Notes under the pieces: generated by a model
The model's input: only the letters and a program-made list of their open reading frames with translations
Told to the model about the DNA's origin: nothing
Databases searched by the model: none
Shown here: positions 25,532 through 35,352 of the stretch, piece after piece
How the letters are laid out: each line of letters starts with the position of its first letter
Numbering within the stretch: the stretch's first letter is position 1
Program-made: the position numbers and the translations under genes
Assembly: GCA_019218315.1 (NCBI GenBank)
Contig: JAHUUI010000005.1
Coordinates: forward strand, 1 to 64,000
Length of the DNA: 64,000 nt
DNA from: Cardiobacteriaceae bacterium TAE3-ERU3
GTDB lineage: Bacteria > Pseudomonadota > Gammaproteobacteria > Cardiobacteriales > Cardiobacteriaceae
Direction: 5' to 3'

Positions 25532-26064
25532 GACTATCGCACTTGCTGTATCTGTTTTGCTTTTTGAGTCATTTCGCTCATGCAGACATCACTTACCGCA
25601 ATGGCCATTGCTTTATCGAAGATGGTCAAATCTATCTCTCTCAAGCGTATGACATTACACTCGCTGAAGAGCCGGTGAATGCCCTGAAAAGCGGCATCGT
25701 ATTCTATTTTGTCTTCGATATTACTTTGGATGAGGATGACAGCTGGTTTGCTACTAGCCATCAATTACAACGCGAACGCATACTGCGCTATGACCACATA
25801 TCGCGCCAGTTTATCGTTGAAGACCCGGTGACTCTGATCCAACAGGGTTTTATCAATGTTGATGCAGCACTTGAAGTGCTCGGTAATATTGAGCATATGG
25901 CGATTGCCAACACAAATTTGCTCAATGCAGAAGCAAAGCCTGTACTCAATAGCCAGCTGCGCCTCAATCTGGACAAACTACCCGTTTCTTTACGCTTGAG
26001 TACCTTACTCGACCAAGATTGGACCCTCAAAAGCGAGTCGTGGACATGTCAGCCAAGCGCATGA
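25528..26064 (+). CDS. DUF4390 exported protein
   Basis: A 178-residue protein with a signal peptide (LSHLLYLFCFLSHFAHA) and a beta-rich mature part (EDGQIYLSQAYDITLAEEPV, ALKSGIVFYFVFDI), typical of DUF4390 proteins. The role is unknown. In beta- and gammaproteobacteria this family lies between rsmB and an NtrY-type kinase, which is the arrangement here, suggesting a link to periplasmic signal input. The ATG overlaps the rsmB stop, and the stop overlaps the next ATG. Confidence 0.88.
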   Translation: MRLSHLLYLFCFLSHFAHADITYRNGHCFIEDGQIYLSQAYDITLAEEPVNALKSGIVFYFVFDITLDEDDSWFATSHQLQRERILRYDHISRQFIVEDPVTLIQQGFINVDAALEVLGNIEHMAIANTNLLNAEAKPVLNSQLRLNLDKLPVSLRLSTLLDQDWTLKSESWTCQPSA

Positions 26065-28190
26065 AGCTAAGCCGCGTGGTCTTCTCGCTGTTGGCGGGCG
26101 GCAGCTGTATTCTGCTGACATTATTTGCCATTTATGGATTAAGCCAGGCAGCCGTTAATGAAGGCCAGACCAGCGAACACTACCTCTCCTTGCTCATCCT
26201 TGCCGGTGTTGGGCTGGTCGTTTTGGTCAGTGTCATTATTTGGCAGATCGTTGCCTTGTGGCGTCATATTCGCCGGCGACGCAGCGGCGCACGTCTCACT
26301 GTATTTTTTGGGCTCTCGATGCTCACTGCGGCGCTACTCCCCGTCACCATCATCGCTTTTTTCTCGTGGCAGTTCCTTTCCTATGACCTCGGTAAAACCT
26401 TTAACCGACAGGTTTCCGCAACACTTGATGACGCACTCCAACTCACCCGTGAGGCCATCTCGCTACGTGCACGCCAAGCATTGGATGACACGCGCAATCT
26501 CAGTGTTCTGATTACGGACATGACCTACGGCGAACTGATCAATAACATCGAAGCAATGCGCCGCAACAATGACGCCATCGCACTGGCTGTTTTTGACTAT
26601 CAAGGCAATATCGTCGCATTTGCTCACCGCAACCTTGATGTCATGACCGTACCTTCGCCTACACCGGAAGCACTGATCCGGGCCGATCAAGAACAAGAGT
26701 ATTTTGAATTTACTAGCCATGATGATGAGTACAGCATTAACGTCCTCAGCAACATCAATAAACTCGGCCGTAATCCCTATTATTTACAGGCCGTCTTCTC
26801 GATGCCGGAATCTTTTAACTCACTGGCCAAGTCAGTGCGTGACAATTATCAAGAGCATCAGGCTTATACATATTTGCAGCCACACATCACGACTAGCCTT
26901 CTGCTAATTTTAATCATGATTTTGGCCTTAACCCTGCTATTTACCTTCTGGCTCAGTGTATTATTCGGTGAGCACATGACCCAACCATTGCGCACATTGA
27001 TTACCGCGACCAGACGCATTGCCGATGGCGACTATCGCAGCCGCGTGGTTGGCCTGCCAAACAATGACCTCGGCGCCCTTGGCGACAATTTCAACCGCAT
27101 GAGTATGGCGCTCAGTGAAGCTCAGCGCATCAACGACAGTACCCAGCGCCTGCTCGCAGAACAAAAAACCTACCTTGAGAAGCTGATGGACAACATCACA
27201 GCCGGCGTGATCGTATTGAACAGTGATGGACAAATCGAGCTTTACAACCGCAACGCCCAGCACATCCTCGAAATTGATCTCACGCAACGCAATACGGGCA
27301 CTACAGATCAGCCACCAGCTGACAGCCTTGATGAACTACTCCTTGCCACAGCCGAGCAGCGCACAAGCGATAAAGACAACTGGCAGCAGCAGATCACCCT
27401 CAGTCAAGCCAGTACACGCCGCGTGATCATGTGCCGTGGTACGCGCCTACACGACCCGGACAACCATACCAGCGTCAGCATCTTGGTCTTTGATGACGTC
27501 ACCGATCTGATTCACAATCAGCGTAACGCAGCGTGGGAAGAAGTTGCTCGCCGCCTTGCCCACGAAATCAAAAATCCGCTAACGCCAATTCGCCTACAAA
27601 GTGAACGCCTACAGCTCAAGCTCGCAGACAAGCTACACGATGAAAAAGACTTGCGCATTTTGCATCGCGCAACGGATATGATCATCAACCAAGTCGATGC
27701 CATGAAAGAAATGGTCAGTGATTTCAGTCAGTTTGCCAAGCCCATAGAACTGCGCCGCAAACACGTCGACATCAATCATCTGCTGCAAGAAATTTGCGAC
27801 CTCTATCCTGAGCATAACCTTCACGTTGAAGCTGACACACAATTGCCACTGGTGATTGCTGATCCGGTCAAGCTACGTCAGGTTTTTATCAACTTAACCA
27901 AAAATGCCTTTGAAGCTGCTGGTGAAGGTGGGCAGGCCATTTGGTATACCGAGCACACCGATAATCAGGTAACCATCACCATTTGCGACAGCGGAAAAGG
28001 CTTCAATGATCTCGAACACGATCCTTTCGAGCCATACGTCACCAGCAAAAGCAAAGGTACAGGGCTGGGGCTAGCGATCGTCAAAAAAATCATTCAAGAG
28101 CACAGCGGACAAATCACCATCGGTAACAGCAGTGCCCTAGGCGGTGCTAAAATCACCATCATCTTACCCATTAATACAGCACATGAATAA
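26061..28190 (+). CDS. ntrY: NtrY-type sensor histidine kinase
   Basis: About 709 residues from the ATG at 26061, which overlaps the DUF4390 stop (ATGA); ATGs at 26046 and 26019 are alternatives. Three N-terminal membrane helices are followed by a periplasmic or sensor loop, another helix near 280-305, HAMP (TATRRIADGDYRSRV), PAS (LMDNITAGVIVLNSDGQIEL), then HisKA with the phosphorylated His in RRLAHEIKNPLTPI. The ATPase domain has NLTKNAFEAA, GFNDLEHDPFEPY and KGTGLGLAIVKKI. It autophosphorylates and passes phosphate to NtrX. Confidence 0.95.
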   Translation: MKLSRVVFSLLAGGSCILLTLFAIYGLSQAAVNEGQTSEHYLSLLILAGVGLVVLVSVIIWQIVALWRHIRRRRSGARLTVFFGLSMLTAALLPVTIIAFFSWQFLSYDLGKTFNRQVSATLDDALQLTREAISLRARQALDDTRNLSVLITDMTYGELINNIEAMRRNNDAIALAVFDYQGNIVAFAHRNLDVMTVPSPTPEALIRADQEQEYFEFTSHDDEYSINVLSNINKLGRNPYYLQAVFSMPESFNSLAKSVRDNYQEHQAYTYLQPHITTSLLLILIMILALTLLFTFWLSVLFGEHMTQPLRTLITATRRIADGDYRSRVVGLPNNDLGALGDNFNRMSMALSEAQRINDSTQRLLAEQKTYLEKLMDNITAGVIVLNSDGQIELYNRNAQHILEIDLTQRNTGTTDQPPADSLDELLLATAEQRTSDKDNWQQQITLSQASTRRVIMCRGTRLHDPDNHTSVSILVFDDVTDLIHNQRNAAWEEVARRLAHEIKNPLTPIRLQSERLQLKLADKLHDEKDLRILHRATDMIINQVDAMKEMVSDFSQFAKPIELRRKHVDINHLLQEICDLYPEHNLHVEADTQLPLVIADPVKLRQVFINLTKNAFEAAGEGGQAIWYTEHTDNQVTITICDSGKGFNDLEHDPFEPYVTSKSKGTGLGLAIVKKIIQEHSGQITIGNSSALGGAKITIILPINTAHE

Positions 28191-29538
28191 AGACACCAGC
28201 ATCCTCATCGTCGACGACGAACCCATGATTTTTGAAACCATTGCCGACATTCTTGAAGATGAAGGCTATCGTGTATTCACCGCTGAAAATGCCGAAATAG
28301 CGCGGGAGCTATACCGTGAGCACACCCCGGATCTCGCCTTGCTTGATATCTGGATGCCCGATACAGATGGCATTACACTGCTACGCGAATGGCAGGAAAA
28401 TGGCAATAACCACACCATGACCATCATGATGAGTGGGCACGGCAATATCGAAACTGCCGTTGAAGCGACCAAGCTTGGTGCTTATGATTTTCTTGAAAAG
28501 CCGCTTTCAACCGGCAAAATGCTGCTGATTATCAACCGTGCCTTACAAACGCAGAACCTGCAAGCACAAAATACCACGCTACGCTCGCGCCTGGACCCAC
28601 CGGCTGAACTGATCGGCAACAGCAGCCTGATGAATGAGCTGCGCCAGCGTGCAGAGCAACTTGCAGATAAAAGTGCTCCACTAACCATCACCGGGAATGC
28701 CGGTAGTGGCAAGCAGCAAGTAGCGCGCTATATTCACCAACACAGCGCACGCAAGCAAAACCGCTTTATCAGCGTCAATATCGCAGCCATGGACGCAGAA
28801 CGTATGCTTGTACACCTCATCGGCGACGGTAAAAAGCCCGGCATGATTAGCCAAGCTGATGGCAGTACGCTCTATATAGACGAAGCCAGCCAGCTTAATG
28901 AGGAATCACAGGCGCTACTCAGTGAGTTACTCGAACACGGCGAATACCTGGGGCAAGATGGCATCAAGCATAGCGTTGATGTACGTCTGATTTTCGCTAG
29001 CCGCTTACCGCTCAATCTACTCAAAGAACAACTCAACCCGGCTTTGTTTGACCAGATCACCGTCTCCACCCTACATACATCCGATTTGCGCGAACACAGC
29101 GAAGATCTCCCGGATCTTCTCGATTATTTTGCACGCCACTTTGCCGACAGTGAAGAAATGCCTTATCGCCACTTTACTCTGCCTGCACAAAACTTCCTGC
29201 GCCAGCAAACATGGTCAGGCAATATCCGCGAAGTACGCAATCTCGTCCAGCGCTTATTGCTCAAAAGTGAAGACCCGGAAGTTGGCCTTGAAGAAGCTCA
29301 AGAATCCTTGAAACCGTTGGATACACCGGCTCAGGAAGACACATGGTCGCAAATCATTCCCAAAGATCTATCGCTACGTGAAGCCAGAGAGATGTTTGAG
29401 CATCAATATTTGCTCGAGCAATTCCGCCACTGCGACGGCAACGTCGCACAGCTGGCCGGGCGAGTCGGCATGGATCGCACCAATCTATACCGCAAGCTGC
29501 GCAGCCTTGGTATCGACCCAACCCAAAAGCCAAATTAA
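28183..29538 (+). CDS. ntrX: NtrX-type response regulator lacking the GAFTGA loop
   Basis: The protein is 451 residues from the ATG at 28183, which overlaps the ntrY stop; a longer frame from 28144 is unlikely. The receiver is complete (ILIVDDEP, LALLDIWMPDTDG with the phosphoacceptor Asp, FLEKPL with Lys). The AAA+ domain has Walker A GNAGSGKQ and Walker B STLYIDEAS. Where sigma-54 activators carry LFGHEKGAFTGA it reads LIGDGKKPGMISQADG, so the sigma-54 contact loop is gone. The Fis-type HTH is intact (NVAQLAGRVGMDRTNLYRKL). It probably regulates without sigma-54. Confidence 0.94.
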   Translation: MNKDTSILIVDDEPMIFETIADILEDEGYRVFTAENAEIARELYREHTPDLALLDIWMPDTDGITLLREWQENGNNHTMTIMMSGHGNIETAVEATKLGAYDFLEKPLSTGKMLLIINRALQTQNLQAQNTTLRSRLDPPAELIGNSSLMNELRQRAEQLADKSAPLTITGNAGSGKQQVARYIHQHSARKQNRFISVNIAAMDAERMLVHLIGDGKKPGMISQADGSTLYIDEASQLNEESQALLSELLEHGEYLGQDGIKHSVDVRLIFASRLPLNLLKEQLNPALFDQITVSTLHTSDLREHSEDLPDLLDYFARHFADSEEMPYRHFTLPAQNFLRQQTWSGNIREVRNLVQRLLLKSEDPEVGLEEAQESLKPLDTPAQEDTWSQIIPKDLSLREAREMFEHQYLLEQFRHCDGNVAQLAGRVGMDRTNLYRKLRSLGIDPTQKPN

Positions 29539-29590
29539 TCGGCATTCACTACGAATAAGTGATAGAGATATAAGGCTGTAAATTGCTTGC

Positions 29591-30934
29591 TTAGTTATCA
29601 TGATGCGGCTCAGCCTCACCTGGCCGCATTTGCTTGGCACAATCAAACTGCCAAATGGAATCAACCACGCCGTGTTCACTGCGAATAAACAAGCGATGAT
29701 GTACTTCGCGTATAAAGCTTTTATCTGTAACCAGCATATCGCTCGCTTCGTGATAATCCAAAGCACGCTTCGCCTGCCAACGCGCCACCTCACGGATAGA
29801 TTGCTCCGGTGCATGGCGCCAAATGGCTGCGAGTATTTTTTGCCCACGTTCGGCAATATCAAGGTTACCCGCACCATCGCGAAGCATTGGATCAAATGGC
29901 TGCACAATTAAATCCTGCTCAACCAATGGTTCTATACTCAGGCGGTAATACGGCACTTCAGGCTGCCCATCACGGCTGGGTTTGACGCTGATCATGATAT
30001 TGGCAAGAACCGTCATGATCTTAATCGCCGTACCCGGATCATTCACCGCAGGAGATAATGCCCGTTGCGCGACCTCACTCAATATAATCAAACCATAACG
30101 CGGATCTTGATCGTAACTGCGGTTATCTTGCACCACAAAGCAATCCCGCAATGCTTTGATATTCTGATGTTGGGGCTCATAGCCATATAGCTTTGCCAAA
30201 GTATCACCCGGATAAAGTAGTTTGCCCGGGCGCACAGTGATGTGAAGCCGGTAATTACCGGCTGAGGCAAGTTCGTTGAGCATTGCCATATTGATGTGGG
30301 TCAAATAGCCGGTTTCATGATTATTCAACCACATCACCGGCTCACCATCGGGCTCAGTGCCCGCTGCACCGAGAAATGGTTCCGCTCGGTATGTAGCAAC
30401 CGTGGCCTTGGCCTGCTGCTCAATTTTTCGGATTGTATTGCTCATTCGCCCCAGCTGAGAGAGCGTAAAAACCCAGCGAATCAATGTGATGATCAAATAG
30501 ATGAGCACCAGAACCGTCGCGACAAATAACACAAAGCGACCATTTTGATGATAGTAGCCCATGCCAAGTGCCGTCTTGGCGATCACCGCATAAATGAACG
30601 CCGAAATAAAACTTGCGATGGCTACCCGTGTATTGTCGTCAGCCATTACCAGCTGCGTCGCGCGAGGAGTTGCACCACTCGAAGCCGAGGCAAATGCTGA
30701 CACCATAATCGACAGAGAAAATGTGGTGACAGCCAACATGCTGCTCGACAATACATCAAGCAAATCATCTATCGTTTCCAACTGTATATCCGGAAAACTA
30801 AAGTCTTGCGGTAATAGGAAGCGTGGCATGACGGCTGCTAGTGCCGCCATTGTAATGGCAAATAAAGCACCCAATGCCGGTGTCGCCCAAAGGGTATTTT
30901 GCGGCCGACGCAGCCATAGCCAGAAACGATACAT
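29591..30934 (-). CDS. DUF2254 integral membrane protein
   Basis: Start placed at MYRFWLWLRRPQ (30934), giving 447 residues; the ATG at 30961 is an alternative. Four membrane helices in the first 160 residues (WATPALGALFAITMAALAAV; MLAVTTFSLSIMVSAFASAS; IAVIA-type; VATVLVLIYLIITLIRWVF) precede a large soluble part with ALSPAVNDPGTAI, the family hallmark. The DUF2254 function is unknown. It is convergent with ntrX and no clear terminator lies between them. Confidence 0.88.
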   Translation of the reverse strand: MYRFWLWLRRPQNTLWATPALGALFAITMAALAAVMPRFLLPQDFSFPDIQLETIDDLLDVLSSSMLAVTTFSLSIMVSAFASASSGATPRATQLVMADDNTRVAIASFISAFIYAVIAKTALGMGYYHQNGRFVLFVATVLVLIYLIITLIRWVFTLSQLGRMSNTIRKIEQQAKATVATYRAEPFLGAAGTEPDGEPVMWLNNHETGYLTHINMAMLNELASAGNYRLHITVRPGKLLYPGDTLAKLYGYEPQHQNIKALRDCFVVQDNRSYDQDPRYGLIILSEVAQRALSPAVNDPGTAIKIMTVLANIMISVKPSRDGQPEVPYYRLSIEPLVEQDLIVQPFDPMLRDGAGNLDIAERGQKILAAIWRHAPEQSIREVARWQAKRALDYHEASDMLVTDKSFIREVHHRLFIRSEHGVVDSIWQFDCAKQMRPGEAEPHHDN

Positions 30935-31119
30935 AGCAAATTCCGTCTCAAAAAGCGTCATGATATATCAACTTACCACCTTTGCCGGATATTCATCACA
31001 GCATTGATCTACACAAACAGCTTTACGGATTAATATGCGCCTCAGCATTGACTTCCCCCATCAATCCATGACAATAACCGCTGCTAATCACACCAATCTT
31101 CATGCCAAGGAGTACCGTA

Positions 31120-32499
31120 GTGCTGACATTTCGCACCTTACTCGCCTTTATCTGCCTATCGTGCATCAATACATTTGCACAGCAAATTACGCCGCCACCG
31201 GCCACTGACCCTGTTGACCAACCTGAGCAAGCCGTGGCTGTTGAGCCAGTTGCTCGTGATGACGCGATCGCCAAGCGTATCCGCGAAATCATGGTTACAA
31301 CCGGCTGGTACAAAGACATCAAAGTGCGCGTTGATGAAGGTGTCGTCTTTCTCGACGGGCTTTCTGGTACTGAAGATCAGCGGGTTTGGGCAAGAAACTT
31401 GGCCAACAAAACACAAGATGTCGTTGCAGTGGTTAACCGCATCCAAGTTGACCCGACCCCGCATTGGAGCTTTCGCCCTGCTTACAATGAACTGAAAAGG
31501 TTGGTTTATCGCTTTGTCGGCGTCCTGCCGTTGATTATTCTTGCGATCGTCATTTTGCCTTTAGCATGGCTGCTCGCCAAGTTAGTTTATCGCATCATGA
31601 ACGGCTTTTTGGCACGACGCATTGACTCACCACTACTGACTGACATCGTTGCCAAAGTAATCGCCACGCCAGCCCTATTGATCGGCCTGTATGTCGTCTT
31701 GCAAGTTGCCGGCTTGACCAGCATCGCACTGTCATTACTCGGCGGCGCGGGGGTGATCGGTATCGTACTTGGCTTCGCTTTCCGCGACATCGCCGAGAAC
31801 TTCCTCGCCAGCCTGCTACTCAGCATTCGTCGGCCATTCCGTGCTGGCGATTTAATCGAAGTTGCCGAACAAACTGGCATTGTCCAAAACATGAATACGC
31901 GCACCACCATTCTGCTTTCACCAGAAGGTAATCACATCCAAATCCCTAATGCCACCGTGTTTAAAAGCATTATTAATAACTATAGTGCATCAGATGCACG
32001 GCGTAATGTGCTCAGTATTGGCATTGGCTATGATGCCCCAGTAAGTATGGCACAAAGCCTACTGATCGAAATTGTCGGTAGCCATGAGGCCGTACAAAAA
32101 GATCCGCCACCACTGGCTCTGGTCGACACCCTTGGCGCCGCCACAGTTAATTTAAAAGTCTATTATTGGTACAACGGCGCACAATACGACAAACTCAAAG
32201 TGCAATCTGCCTTGCTACGCCTGATCAAGCGCAAACTCACTGATGCAGGTATATCCATGCCGGACGATGCACGTGAAGTCATCTTCCCTCAAGGTGTACC
32301 GATTATTCAGGCAGGTAGTGAACCACAGCCATCTTCTGCCAGCAGCACTCAGCCAGAACAAATGCCACAGCGCAGCGAGCAAGACGAACAAAGTGTGACC
32401 CCAGCCGAAGGTGATCTCGTTAATGAACGTAAAGACATTGAGGCCCAGAGCGCTAATGCAGATTTACCAGAAAGCCAACAGAATCTTTTGAAGGACTAA
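31120..32499 (+). CDS. MscS-family mechanosensitive channel with periplasmic BON domain
   Basis: The start is GTG at 31120 because AGGAG lies 7 bases upstream; an ATG at 31102 precedes it. The 459-residue product has a signal peptide (LLAFICLSCINTFAQ), a BON domain at about 50-110 (MVTTGWYKDIKVRVDEGVVF ... VVAVVNRIQV), membrane helices, the pore helix and MscS beta domain (LLGGAGVIGIVLGFAFRDIA, FRAGDLIEVAEQTGIV, IPNATVFKSIINNYS), and an acidic/Gln-rich tail of about 70 residues. It likely opens on membrane tension to release solutes during hypo-osmotic shock. Confidence 0.92.
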   Translation: MLTFRTLLAFICLSCINTFAQQITPPPATDPVDQPEQAVAVEPVARDDAIAKRIREIMVTTGWYKDIKVRVDEGVVFLDGLSGTEDQRVWARNLANKTQDVVAVVNRIQVDPTPHWSFRPAYNELKRLVYRFVGVLPLIILAIVILPLAWLLAKLVYRIMNGFLARRIDSPLLTDIVAKVIATPALLIGLYVVLQVAGLTSIALSLLGGAGVIGIVLGFAFRDIAENFLASLLLSIRRPFRAGDLIEVAEQTGIVQNMNTRTTILLSPEGNHIQIPNATVFKSIINNYSASDARRNVLSIGIGYDAPVSMAQSLLIEIVGSHEAVQKDPPPLALVDTLGAATVNLKVYYWYNGAQYDKLKVQSALLRLIKRKLTDAGISMPDDAREVIFPQGVPIIQAGSEPQPSSASSTQPEQMPQRSEQDEQSVTPAEGDLVNERKDIEAQSANADLPESQQNLLKD

Positions 32500-32504
32500 G
32501 CAAC

Positions 32505-33227
32505 ATGCCAACCAATGAATCCGACATCAATCAATCAGGCATCCGCGTTGATCCTGAGCAAGTTGCCATTGAATCAGGGTGGAAACGCGCCTTATACGAT
32601 GAGTTCAGCGCACCATACTTTAGCGTGATCAAGCAAAATTTACTCGAAGCAAAGCATGCAGGTAAAGTCATCTACCCACCCGGCAAGCAGATTTTTAATG
32701 CCTTTGACCGAACCCCTTTTGACCAAGTCCGTGTCGTGATTATCGGTCAGGACCCTTACCACAGGCGAGGCCAGGCAATGGGGCTTTCATTTTCCGTACC
32801 GCAAGGGATAGCTGTACCACCCTCGCTAAAAAATATTTACAAGGAACTCGCCCGTAGTATTGAAGGTTTCCGCGTGCCAAACCATGGCGACTTATCCGCA
32901 TGGGCCGAGCAAGGCGTGTTATTACTCAATGCCTCACTAACGGTTGAAGAAGGAAACGCTGGCAGCCATTCGCGCATTGGTTGGCAACAATTCACCAACG
33001 CTGCCATTGCCCGCCTTTCCGAGCAACGCGAAGGTATTATCTTTCTTTTATGGGGAAATTTTGCCAAGCAGAAAGCCGCATTAATCGATCAAGAAAAGCA
33101 CCATATTCTTACCGCAGTCCACCCTTCACCGCTGGCTGGTGGTGCTTTTATCGGTTGCAATCATTTCGCAGAAACCAACCGTATTCTGCAAGCGCGAGGT
33201 GAAAAGCCAATCAACTGGCAAATTTAA
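32505..33227 (+). CDS. ung: Uracil-DNA glycosylase
   Basis: A 240-residue family-1 enzyme that removes uracil from DNA to start base-excision repair. Motif A is GQDPYH with the catalytic Asp, and motif B is HPSPLAGG with the catalytic His. LLLNASLTVEEG and LLWGNFAKQKAALID are also diagnostic. It follows the mscS-like gene after 5 bases, so they are probably co-transcribed. A bidirectional terminator follows. Confidence 0.96.
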   Translation: MPTNESDINQSGIRVDPEQVAIESGWKRALYDEFSAPYFSVIKQNLLEAKHAGKVIYPPGKQIFNAFDRTPFDQVRVVIIGQDPYHRRGQAMGLSFSVPQGIAVPPSLKNIYKELARSIEGFRVPNHGDLSAWAEQGVLLLNASLTVEEGNAGSHSRIGWQQFTNAAIARLSEQREGIIFLLWGNFAKQKAALIDQEKHHILTAVHPSPLAGGAFIGCNHFAETNRILQARGEKPINWQI

Positions 33228-33242
33228 GCAAACGCTGCCCAT

Positions 33243-33273
33243 AAAAAAGCCGGGGTCAAAGCCCGGCTTTTTT
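33243..33273. terminator. Bidirectional rho-independent terminator
   Basis: AAAAAAGCCGGG, a 7-base loop, then CCCGGCTTTTTT. It lies between the convergent ung and lipoprotein genes and can serve both. Confidence 0.9.
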
Positions 33274-33294
33274 GCATAAGCATGAGGTAAAAAA

Positions 33295-33795
33295 TTACAG
33301 TGCACCAACGCCCGAATTAACACTCCAAGACTGTGTACGGCCTTTGGATTCTGTGAAGTTGTAGTCAACAACGCGCCCTGTTGCCAGAGAGATCAACACT
33401 TCCAAATACTGCGACTCTTGGCGTGCCGTTACTGCATTATCAGCAAGCAGGCCACCCGCAACAGCACCAAGCGAACCGGCAATAACCGAACCACTACCAC
33501 CGCCAATTTGGCTACCAAGTAAACCACCGGCAATCGCACCACCTGTGCCCGCTGCAGCCTTCTTGATCTCATCACTATTGCGATAGCCATAAGTCAGCTT
33601 TTTAACACCTGTTTTTTGGTTCAACTCCAATGTCACAGGTTCACCAAACATGGCACGAATCTGCTGTTCAGTCGTAACACCACGCTGAATTTGGTTCACT
33701 TGAGCATAATCCATACGCGTGCCCGTAGCGATACAGCCTGATAGAAAAGTTATAGCCAACAAGCCAGCCAGCCCATATTTCAATAAAGATTTCAT
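33295..33795 (-). CDS. Lipoprotein with BamE-like and glycine-zipper segments
   Basis: A 166-residue outer-membrane-type lipoprotein: signal LLAITFLSGC with lipobox LSGC. Residues about 30-75 (YAQVNQIQRGVTTEQQIRAM FGEP-type pattern) resemble the SmpA/OmlA (BamE) fold. A glycine zipper follows (GTGGAIAGGLLGSQIGGG, GSLGAVAGGLLAD). This combination is common in envelope proteins of uncertain function. A strong start site is not obvious beyond AGGGAG. Monocistronic with its own promoter in the 208-base gap to the right. Confidence 0.85.
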   Translation of the reverse strand: MKSLLKYGLAGLLAITFLSGCIATGTRMDYAQVNQIQRGVTTEQQIRAMFGEPVTLELNQKTGVKKLTYGYRNSDEIKKAAAGTGGAIAGGLLGSQIGGGSGSVIAGSLGAVAGGLLADNAVTARQESQYLEVLISLATGRVVDYNFTESKGRTQSWSVNSGVGAL

Positions 33796-34004
33796 ACTAA
33801 CTCCCTACACTTAATAAAAATTCATTTAAGAGCAAAAACCGATAATCGTCAAGCTCTTACACCAGCTATTTTTTACAGATACATTCTCATGAAATACCCA
33901 TCATTGCCGATAATCAGAATAGCCGATATTCTGAAATACTGCTATTGCAAGTTTTCGAGACCAAGTTCATTATAAATTGCCTTATCCGAGATAAATAACT
34001 TTCC

Positions 34005-35243
34005 ATGCACGCATTTTTCTCGACAAAACGTTTTATTGTTCTGATCGCTCTACTCATGGGGCTGACCGCCTTTGGCATAGATGCAGTGTTACCCGCATTT
34101 CCAGAAATGACGACCGACTTTTCACTGCCACTTGCGGAGGAGAACCGTATCCAACAAGTCGTATTCATGTTCATGCTTGGCTTCGCCTTATTTCAATTAC
34201 CCTTCGGTACATTAGCTGATGTTTTTGGGCGTAAAATCATCCTCTGCACCGGTATCGTGATTTATATCATTGCCTCGGCTTCCGTCATATTCATTGATGA
34301 CTTCACCTACCTGCTGATAGCACGCTTTATGCAAGGCGTCGGGCTTGCAGCACCGCGTGTTATCAGCCTAACTGTAGTACGGGATGTCAGCTCCGGTCGG
34401 CTGATGTCAAAAATCATGTCATTTGTCATGATGGTATTTATTATTATCCCGGTCATGGCGCCAGCTATAGGCCAAGTTGCGCTCAATTACGGCTCGTGGC
34501 ACAACATATTTTGGCTATTCGTCATGATGGGCTCAATCGCGCTGGCATGGGTCATCATTGATCTCCCTGAAACCCTGCACGCAGAACACCGTAGCCGTTT
34601 CAGCATGGCCAATATTGGCCATGCCATCAATCAATGCCTTACTCATAAACCAACCCTGATTTACCTTGCCATGCTCGGCATGCTATTTGCGATGCTCATG
34701 ATATACATTAGCCAATCCGAACAAATATTTCAGCGCGACGTCTATGCACTCGGCGACCTCTTCCCGCTCATCTTTGGCATCACCGCCAGCGGTATGGTGC
34801 TAGCCTCACTGCTCAACTCAAAGCTGGTCATGCGTCTTGGGATGCATAAAATGGTTCACTACGCACTCATTGCCATGTTAGTCAGTGATACCAGCATGCT
34901 ATTTGCGACAATGTTATTTAGCGGCAAAATGCCATTATTGCTTTTTGTCGCGTTGCTGATGGTTCATATGTTTTGCTACAGCATACTCATGCCCAACCTC
35001 AATAGCCTGATTCTCGAACCACATGCCAAAATTGCCGGCACTGCATCAGCATTGGTTGGATCAGTCATGACAATTATTGGCGTCGCAATTGCACACTTCA
35101 TCTCAGGCCTATTCAACGGAACGCTCTACCCAATTGCCATCGGCTATATCAGCATCACCGCCTCAGTATTTATACTGAATATTGTCGTCTGCCGCATAAC
35201 GCACCATCAACAGGAAAGAGCCAATACTGATTATGGCACTTAA
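34005..35243 (+). CDS. Bcr/CflA-family MFS drug exporter
   Basis: A 412-residue 12-helix major-facilitator transporter. FIVLIALLMGLTAFGIDAVLPAFPEM is the typical Bcr/CflA opening, here with GIDAVLPAFP; FGTLADVFGRKIIL is motif A between helices 2 and 3, and MQGVGLAAPRVISLTVVRD gives helix 4. It probably expels bicyclomycin- or chloramphenicol-like drugs using protons. No adjacent regulator is seen. The start at MHAFFSTKRF lacks a strong ribosome site. Confidence 0.9.
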   Translation: MHAFFSTKRFIVLIALLMGLTAFGIDAVLPAFPEMTTDFSLPLAEENRIQQVVFMFMLGFALFQLPFGTLADVFGRKIILCTGIVIYIIASASVIFIDDFTYLLIARFMQGVGLAAPRVISLTVVRDVSSGRLMSKIMSFVMMVFIIIPVMAPAIGQVALNYGSWHNIFWLFVMMGSIALAWVIIDLPETLHAEHRSRFSMANIGHAINQCLTHKPTLIYLAMLGMLFAMLMIYISQSEQIFQRDVYALGDLFPLIFGITASGMVLASLLNSKLVMRLGMHKMVHYALIAMLVSDTSMLFATMLFSGKMPLLLFVALLMVHMFCYSILMPNLNSLILEPHAKIAGTASALVGSVMTIIGVAIAHFISGLFNGTLYPIAIGYISITASVFILNIVVCRITHHQQERANTDYGT

Positions 35244-35352
35244 AATAACGTTGATATTATTTGTATAATTTTTATTCACAAACTACCTTCAGCCCGACAG
35301 CATGATAAACTGACAAGTGACGTTTACTAAAATACCATTTAAGGAGATAAAA

